Assembly (NCBI GenBank): GCA_049273855.1
Contig: JBASRN010000302.1
Location: forward strand, 1 to 12,394
Origin: Onstottus_B sp049273855
Lineage (GTDB): Bacteria > Acidobacteriota > Blastocatellia > UBA7656
Direction: 5' to 3'
Length of the DNA: 12,394 bases
How positions within the stretch are numbered: the stretch's first letter is position 1; every line of letters starts with the position of its first letter. The notes beneath the pieces were generated by a model. It did not search any database. It saw nothing but the letters and a program-made list of their open reading frames with translations, and was not told the origin of the DNA. Made by a program: the position numbers and the translations under genes. Below, in pieces: positions 8,290 through 12,394 of this stretch.

Positions 8290-8363
8290 GTGGGCGAGCA
8301 AACGCTGAGGTTAATCACTGTGGTCGCCGGCGGCCGAAGGGTTGGCCCGATGCACCAGGAAGC

Positions 8364-9410
8364 CTACACGGTCAGTTTCAGCCTGTACGGCACAGAAATC
8401 TTCATAGGCGGAAGCGTGATCCTCGGAATTCTAATCTGCGGGATACTGATTTCAGGAATTGCAAGAGGTGTGACATTGACAAGAGGTGTGACATTGAGAG
8501 GACCAACTACGATCCTCGGAATGTGAATCGGATCAATCAGCACGCTCGGAATCGGGACAATGTTAATGTCAGGTTCAGCGACATCGAAATCACCTGGTGA
8601 AACGAACCATGACGTCTTGGCCTTCTCGAGCTGCACCGTAAGCGTCTTCTCCTGCTTGTCGCGCAACACTCGAATCTCGATTGAACCCTCCGCCTTAGAC
8701 TTAAGCGCCTCATGCACCTTGATTGGATCGTCCGTGGTTTCACCACCGACCGACAAGATGACGTCGCCTGCCTTTATCCCTGCATTTGCCGCGGGCGAGT
8801 CGGGGTAGACGTAAAGCACCAGAGCTCCGTTGCGGCCGGTCAATCCGAAATACTCCGCAAGCTGCGGCGACATGCTCTGAAGCGAAACTCCCATTCGATA
8901 GCGATCGCGTACCATTACCCTCGACTCGCGAGCCGGCCTCACCCTCGCGACCGCGGCAGCAGGCGCAACTCTGACACGGGTTGCGTATTCACGTCGTTCA
9001 CCCAGTGTCACACTTGACTCGGTCTCGTTGCCGTCTCGAACCACGCCCAGCCGCACCGTCCGGCCAGCCGGCGTTTCCCGTATTCGGCGAGAAACCTCTC
9101 TGGCGCTCTCAATCAACTCTCCGTTCCATTTGACGATCACGTCATCCTTCTTGAGACCACCCTTCGCCGCGCTGCTCTCCGGAGTGACGTTCTCGATAAG
9201 CGCGCCCCGCTCTGCGCTGAGCTTCAACCGTTGGGCCGACTCGCGGGTGACCTCTTGAAGCTCGACCCCCAGGAAGCTCGGCCTGGAGATTTCCACCCGC
9301 CGCGGCCGATCGCCGTCCTGGTCCGATCGCTGGGCGAGGCCATCTTCCGCCAAAGTCGTCGAGCTGCTTACTAGCAGCACGCTCAAAAACAGAATCACGC
9401 TCCCTTTCAT
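8364..9410 (-). CDS. Exported protein with two PDZ domains and an Ile/Pro-rich tail
   Basis: With the start used here the protein has 348 residues. I chose the ATG at 9408-9410 because AAGGAGGAG (9419-9427) lies eight bases before it and the product then begins with a clear signal peptide (MKGSVILFLSVLLV, likely cleavage after TLA at 19-21). An in-frame ATG 39 bases upstream has no ribosome binding site. PDZ domain 1 spans ~46-138 (FLGVEL, then SSAAKGGLKKDDVIVKWNG) and PDZ domain 2 ~173-262 (MGVSLQ, then SPAANAGIKAGDVILSVGG). A basic alanine/valine-rich linker lies at ~140-172. No trypsin-like or S41 protease motif is present, so it is not a complete HtrA or Ctp protease. It probably acts as a peptide-binding adaptor in the periplasm or at the envelope. 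Residues ~281-343 form an unusual tail rich in isoleucine and proline. Substrate and partners are unknown. Confidence 0.88.
   Translation of the reverse strand: MKGSVILFLSVLLVSSSTTLAEDGLAQRSDQDGDRPRRVEISRPSFLGVELQEVTRESAQRLKLSAERGALIENVTPESSAAKGGLKKDDVIVKWNGELIESAREVSRRIRETPAGRTVRLGVVRDGNETESSVTLGERREYATRVRVAPAAAVARVRPARESRVMVRDRYRMGVSLQSMSPQLAEYFGLTGRNGALVLYVYPDSPAANAGIKAGDVILSVGGETTDDPIKVHEALKSKAEGSIEIRVLRDKQEKTLTVQLEKAKTSWFVSPGDFDVAEPDINIVPIPSVLIDPIHIPRIVVGPLNVTPLVNVTPLAIPEISIPQIRIPRITLPPMKISVPYRLKLTV
8462..8497 (-). repeat. 18-bp perfect tandem duplication in the PDZ gene
   Basis: An 18-bp unit occurs twice without a mismatch (8462-8479 and 8480-8497). It keeps the reading frame and encodes the tandem hexapeptide NVTPLV-NVTPLA in the Ile/Pro-rich tail. 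The identity at every base points to a recent duplication or slippage. Confidence 0.9.
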
Positions 9411-9418
9411 AAAGCTGG

Positions 9419-9427
9419 CTCCTCCTT
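9419..9427 (-). promoter_or_regulatory. Ribosome binding site that decides the PDZ gene start
   Basis: AAGGAGGAG on the minus strand, eight bases before the ATG at 9408-9410, is a near-perfect Shine-Dalgarno. It lies inside the longer open frame that begins at 9449 and shows that translation starts at the internal ATG. Confidence 0.85.
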
Positions 9428-9489
9428 GGTGAAGCTTGAATTCAATCAATTAATCGCAGCCGGTCAGCCTTGGTTCCGATACTTTACGC

Positions 9490-9571
9490 CGTGGGTGCTT
9501 CGGCTGTTAGTGACGGTCCTGCCACGAAGGTTTCAGAATAATCGCAATCCCGCTTGCGGCAGGTTGAAACC
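9490..9571. repeat. Adjacent nested inverted repeats, REP-like candidate
   Basis: Two inverted repeats lie side by side in the gap between the DUF5916 gene and the PDZ gene. The first is CGTGG (9490-9494) with CCACG (9522-9526). The second is GGTTTCA (9529-9535) with TGAAACC (9565-9571), and it encloses a further pair CGCAA (9543-9547) and TTGCG (9554-9558). A competing pair GCAGGT/ACCTGC (9559-9564 and 9579-9584) overlaps the right arm. Such nested dyads fit a REP or small non-autonomous repeat or a 3'-end RNA structure. No T tract follows on the minus strand. The remainder of 9411-9606 shows no gene. Confidence 0.45.
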
Positions 9572-9606
9572 GGTCCACACCTGCTCCATCGCAAGTCCCA
9601 CCAAAC

Positions 9607-12105
9607 TCAAATGCTCCGCCGAAAAAGATACGACGTCTTGATAAAGAAAGTCCGTCCGTTACGTCGAAAGCCGGGTTCGTGTTGACTCGTGAACGGGTTG
9701 AACCCGTTCACGTTCACATCGTCGTTGTAACCGACATACAACGAGGTCCCCGGATTGGGCGTCCAGCCAAAAAGGTACTGGCCACGAAAACTCGACGACA
9801 GCGTGTCGTAGTCCAACCGCGCCCGAACCGAGGTAAACCGCGTGAACTGATAGGTCGCTCGCAGCGAGTAAATGTTCGCGATGAAGACGGTCCTTCCGGT
9901 CTCTTCGCGAGTAAACCGGCTTCTGTTGTAATCGAGCGACACGCGGATTGCCGCTGTAGGCTTGTACTCGCCGCTCGCCCCCAAATCGAAAGCGTTTGCA
10001 GCACCGGGATCGAGCGGTGCATCCGGATCGATGAGCGCTGCAGAACTGGCTCGCGGGAATCTTGGATTCGCGCCGAAATCGAAGTCAAACGCACTCCATC
10101 GATGACCGACGAACAGGAACGCTGAATAGTTCTTTGACCGGTTTGTTCCGGCGAACCCGCGGACGGCCCTGCCTCGCAACGAACGCTCGGGATCATCGCC
10201 CGCAAATGCGCCCGATTGCGTTGAGCTTCGTCTCGCGCCAAATTCCTCTTCAAAGATTCGCTCGTAGAATTCCTCGTATCCTATGTTGAAGAAAGTCTGC
10301 CTTGTTAGATTGAAATTCGACTGCACAAAGCCGCCCAGATTCTGCGTCCGGCCGCTAAAATCAAAGTTCGAATTCGTTCCGCCGACGAGCCTCCACGAGA
10401 TCAGCATCGCTTTCGGTTTCGGGTCGGTGCTAAAACGAAAGAACGCCCCTTGATAGTTGGTGTTTACCCGCCGCGTGAAACCCACCTCGGCCCGGTAGTC
10501 CCGCGTGCGCCCTTCGCCTTGCAAGTTGAAGCCCACATTCCGCCCGGTCTTGTCGTAGTTCCAGGAGTAACCAACCGCATTGCCCGTGCGATAGACGCCG
10601 TCGTTTATCGCGGGGTCGAAGAAAAATGCGCGCGTTGTCGTACCCACCACTTGAAACGTAAACGTCGTTTGCTTGTCCAAACGAAAGTACCCGTCAAAAC
10701 CGCCGAGCTGGTTATGCTTCTCGGCGAAGTTGTAACTGGTCGCGATCATTCCCAGGTGAGACTCGCGGCCGATATCACGCTTCAATCGAGCCACTCCGAT
10801 GTACGCGTTCTTCTCGATCAGTCCAGCAATGTCCGGGAAAAGATCAGGGTCGCTTTTCTCATCGTCGGTGAATTGGCCCGGCGCATTGTCTGACGCCAAC
10901 AGAAGCCCAAATGAGGTGCGGCCCTGCTTTCCGCTCAGCTTCACTGCGTAATCCGGGTCGATGATTGTTCGGGTGTGAACGGCTTGAAGCGGCGTCTGGA
11001 AGATGTCCGCCCCCTCGAGAAAGAAAGGCCGCTTCTCATCAAAGAAAATCGGAAAGCGCTGATTGGCTGTCAGCACGGGCTGGTCGGCTTCCACCTGCGC
11101 GAAGTCCGGATTCGCGGTGAAGTCCAAGGTTACCGTCGGCGTGATCCCGAACTTCACGGTAAGCCCCGGGTCGAAATTAGCGGCCGGGTTAACGAATCGC
11201 CCGGGGTCCTGAAGCGACGGGTCGCCGTTCACCGCGGCGATTGACAGCGTACGAACTCTCATCCCGCTTTCCGAGAGCGTCAGCGTCGGAATGATTTCCA
11301 GAGTGCGCTCGGTCGATATGCCTTCAAGACCTGTGATGTGTCCCGCTTGATTCAGCAAGCTCGACTCCTCCCGCGAGATCGGCATCCACGAATCACTCTC
11401 GTTGTCGAGCCGGGTAATTTTTCGAAATGCATGGAGGCCCCAGAGCTTGCCCTTCCCCGCTTCATACCGAAGCGATTTGAACGGAATCGCCACTTCGACG
11501 ATGTAGCCGTCTTCGGTCAGTCTGCCTTTCGACTCCATCACGATGTCGAGGCTGTAGTCCTCGCTTCCGTTCGGGCCGGTCTGCGAACCTTCAGAGATGA
11601 TTCCGTCTGCTTGCACGCCGAGCGGATTGAACGCGAGGACATAGCCTTTGCGCCTGTCGTTGAACGTGTCCAGAATCAAATGGACTGTATCGTCGCCGAA
11701 GATCTGATCGCGCTTTGCCACCGTTGCGCGAACCTTGTGCGGCTCGTCGTAAGCCCGAAATGCGACGTATAGGCTCTTGCTGTCGTAGCCGATCAGAACG
11801 CTGGTCGGATGTGAAGGAGGGGTGTTGTCGCCGGGCTGCGTCTGATAGAAGTTCCCGAGCGCGGCAGCCCGCTGCCACACCTCTTCGTCAAGCTTTCCGT
11901 CGATGACCGGAGGCCTTTCGAAACGAGCGATCGGAACAGGATTGGCTTTTTCCGGAGACAACACGAGGGTTCCGGTCTTCGCTGTGACGGGTTTGGCGCT
12001 CATTTTCACACCGGGATCATCCTTCAAGCCGGATGGCTCCAGCTTCTGCGCCAGGTCCTCAGTTACGCAAAACAACAACGCGCAAAGCAACGTCGCCAAT
12101 CTCAT
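9607..12105 (-). CDS. DUF5916 exported protein with CBM9-like domain and beta-barrel
   Basis: This 832-residue exported protein has a signal peptide (MRLATLLCALLFCV, likely cleaved near LAQ at 18-20). Residues ~60-260 look like the carbohydrate-binding family 9-like beta-sandwich, with the entry motif VIDGKLDEEVWQRA (67-80) and a later EVAIPFKSLRY (204-214). The DUF5916 hallmarks follow: ANPDFAQVEAD (331-341) and FPIFFDEKRPFFLEGADIF (351-369). From about 380 to the end the sequence alternates polar and aromatic or hydrophobic residues in short strands, as in an outer-membrane beta-barrel, and it ends SYLFRRSI. There is no TonB box or plug domain that I can identify. Family members are common in Acidobacteria, Gemmatimonadetes and Bacteroidetes, and their function is unsettled; binding or uptake of a glycan or other ligand is only an inference. 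No clear Shine-Dalgarno precedes the ATG; the start rests on the signal peptide. Confidence 0.88.
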   Translation of the reverse strand: MRLATLLCALLFCVTEDLAQKLEPSGLKDDPGVKMSAKPVTAKTGTLVLSPEKANPVPIARFERPPVIDGKLDEEVWQRAAALGNFYQTQPGDNTPPSHPTSVLIGYDSKSLYVAFRAYDEPHKVRATVAKRDQIFGDDTVHLILDTFNDRRKGYVLAFNPLGVQADGIISEGSQTGPNGSEDYSLDIVMESKGRLTEDGYIVEVAIPFKSLRYEAGKGKLWGLHAFRKITRLDNESDSWMPISREESSLLNQAGHITGLEGISTERTLEIIPTLTLSESGMRVRTLSIAAVNGDPSLQDPGRFVNPAANFDPGLTVKFGITPTVTLDFTANPDFAQVEADQPVLTANQRFPIFFDEKRPFFLEGADIFQTPLQAVHTRTIIDPDYAVKLSGKQGRTSFGLLLASDNAPGQFTDDEKSDPDLFPDIAGLIEKNAYIGVARLKRDIGRESHLGMIATSYNFAEKHNQLGGFDGYFRLDKQTTFTFQVVGTTTRAFFFDPAINDGVYRTGNAVGYSWNYDKTGRNVGFNLQGEGRTRDYRAEVGFTRRVNTNYQGAFFRFSTDPKPKAMLISWRLVGGTNSNFDFSGRTQNLGGFVQSNFNLTRQTFFNIGYEEFYERIFEEEFGARRSSTQSGAFAGDDPERSLRGRAVRGFAGTNRSKNYSAFLFVGHRWSAFDFDFGANPRFPRASSAALIDPDAPLDPGAANAFDLGASGEYKPTAAIRVSLDYNRSRFTREETGRTVFIANIYSLRATYQFTRFTSVRARLDYDTLSSSFRGQYLFGWTPNPGTSLYVGYNDDVNVNGFNPFTSQHEPGFRRNGRTFFIKTSYLFRRSI

Positions 12106-12181
12106 TTCGATTCGTACCCGCTCTATTGTCAGCTAATCAAGGGAAGGCTCGGTGCACCCGCCTGATATTCCTGCGCCGTCC

Positions 12182-12394
12182 TCACATTAGACGCACCAGT
12201 CCAGGCCGTTGTTCCAATTGTTCTTCCTCGTCCGCCCGGACCTCGCGGGGCGTGGCATCAAAGCGGTCCAGAGCCGACCGCGCAATGGGTGCCTTCAGAT
12301 GAGGAGGCTTTGTCTCTAGACGTTGTGCGCCAACCTCGGAGGTTATCACAAGCCGACGGAACTGCATAAGATCGGGACAAAGAAGGGAATAGAG
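12182..12394 (-). CDS. Possible C-terminal fragment of an unrecognised protein
   Basis: An open frame enters from the right edge and ends with TGA at 12182-12184, 76 bp before the DUF5916 start. It is open across the whole visible 71 codons (nine codons precede its first ATG at 12365-12367), so it may be the end of a longer gene. The peptide is rich in charged residues (EVRADEEEQLEQRPG near its end) and has no membrane segment. That ATG lacks a ribosome binding site, so a start within the window is unlikely. I recognise no family, and it may be a chance frame. Confidence 0.3.
   Translation of the reverse strand, partial: LYSLLCPDLMQFRRLVITSEVGAQRLETKPPHLKAPIARSALDRFDATPREVRADEEEQLEQRPGLVRLM

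Larger units (their letters stand above)
7998..8363. other. Intergenic region between the PDZ gene and the phosphate genes
   Basis: These 366 bp hold a GC-rich hairpin (8270-8289) after the PDZ gene and a promoter (8083-8111) before the DUF47 gene. I see no credible gene: the overlapping ORFs on both strands lack ribosome binding sites, and the longest on the minus strand (8104-8301) would need a TTG start. I looked for direct repeats of a Pho-box type (TGTCA spaced by 11) and saw none that are convincing. Confidence 0.6.

Noticed and set aside
8104..8301. 65-codon minus-strand ORF in the gap between the PDZ gene and the DUF47 gene
   Set aside because: It needs a TTG start, has no Shine-Dalgarno, spans the GC hairpin end and the promoter region, and its product has no recognisable character.
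8364..9410. HtrA/DegP-type protease
   Set aside because: Two PDZ domains are present but there is no trypsin-like His/Asp/Ser domain; the protein goes from signal peptide almost directly into the first PDZ domain.
9430..9445. Adjacent HindIII and EcoRI sites that resemble a cloning linker
   Set aside because: They lie in continuous sequence just upstream of a natural ribosome binding site and there is no vector sequence nearby.
9714..10253. 179-codon minus-strand ORF
   Set aside because: It lies in another frame entirely inside the DUF5916 gene and has the arginine/serine-rich composition expected of a shadow frame in GC-rich DNA.
9607..12105. TonB-dependent receptor
   Set aside because: Although a C-terminal barrel is likely, no TonB box or plug domain is visible, and the N-terminal CBM9-like and DUF5916 motifs explain the protein better.

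Overview
The window reads as a chromosomal segment of an acidobacterium, most likely from the Blastocatellia (subdivision 4) side of the phylum. I base this on the 16S rRNA text at the left end, on a very long secreted DUF5916 protein of a type common in Acidobacteria, and on a pilB-pilT-pilC block. The taxonomic call is from memory of signature sequences; no search was run. Every gene I can support lies on the minus strand, so transcription runs from right to left.

Layout in the direction of transcription. (1) 12394-12182: a possible C-terminal end of an unrecognised gene, open to the window edge. (2) 12105-9607: an 832-residue exported DUF5916 protein with an N-terminal CBM9-like domain and a probable outer-membrane beta-barrel. 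(3) 9606-9411: a gap holding nested inverted repeats. (4) 9410-8364: an exported protein with two PDZ domains, no protease domain, and an unusual isoleucine/proline-rich tail that carries an 18-bp tandem duplication. (5) 8363-7998: a gap with a perfect GC-rich hairpin and a good sigma-70-like promoter. (6) 7997-6240: a low-affinity phosphate uptake unit, made of a PhoU-like DUF47 protein and a PiT phosphate permease. Between them is a 27-codon ORF with a strong ribosome binding site whose stop codon directly abuts the permease start. (7) 6239-5894: a gap with a candidate promoter and a long untranslated leader. (8) 5893-1622: the type IV pilus motor genes pilB (extension ATPase), pilT (retraction ATPase) and pilC (inner-membrane platform). 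(9) 1621-1184: a possible weak terminator, then an exact-consensus rRNA promoter and leader with a boxA-like site. (10) 1183-1: the 5' three quarters of a 16S rRNA gene, cut by the window edge.

The pil genes supply only the motor core of a type IV pilus; the pilin, secretin, alignment proteins and prepilin peptidase are not here. The phosphate pair would couple uptake through PiT with its DUF47 partner. The PDZ protein and the DUF5916 protein are both exported and may serve the cell envelope, but their substrates cannot be read from the sequence. I see no CRISPR array, tRNA, insertion sequence, prophage or defence genes. I do not see a clearly new multi-gene system. The most unusual items are the PDZ protein's tail, the small ORF fused in phase to the front of pit, the repeat structure at 9490-9571, and a duplicated 5' motif ahead of pilB and pilC.
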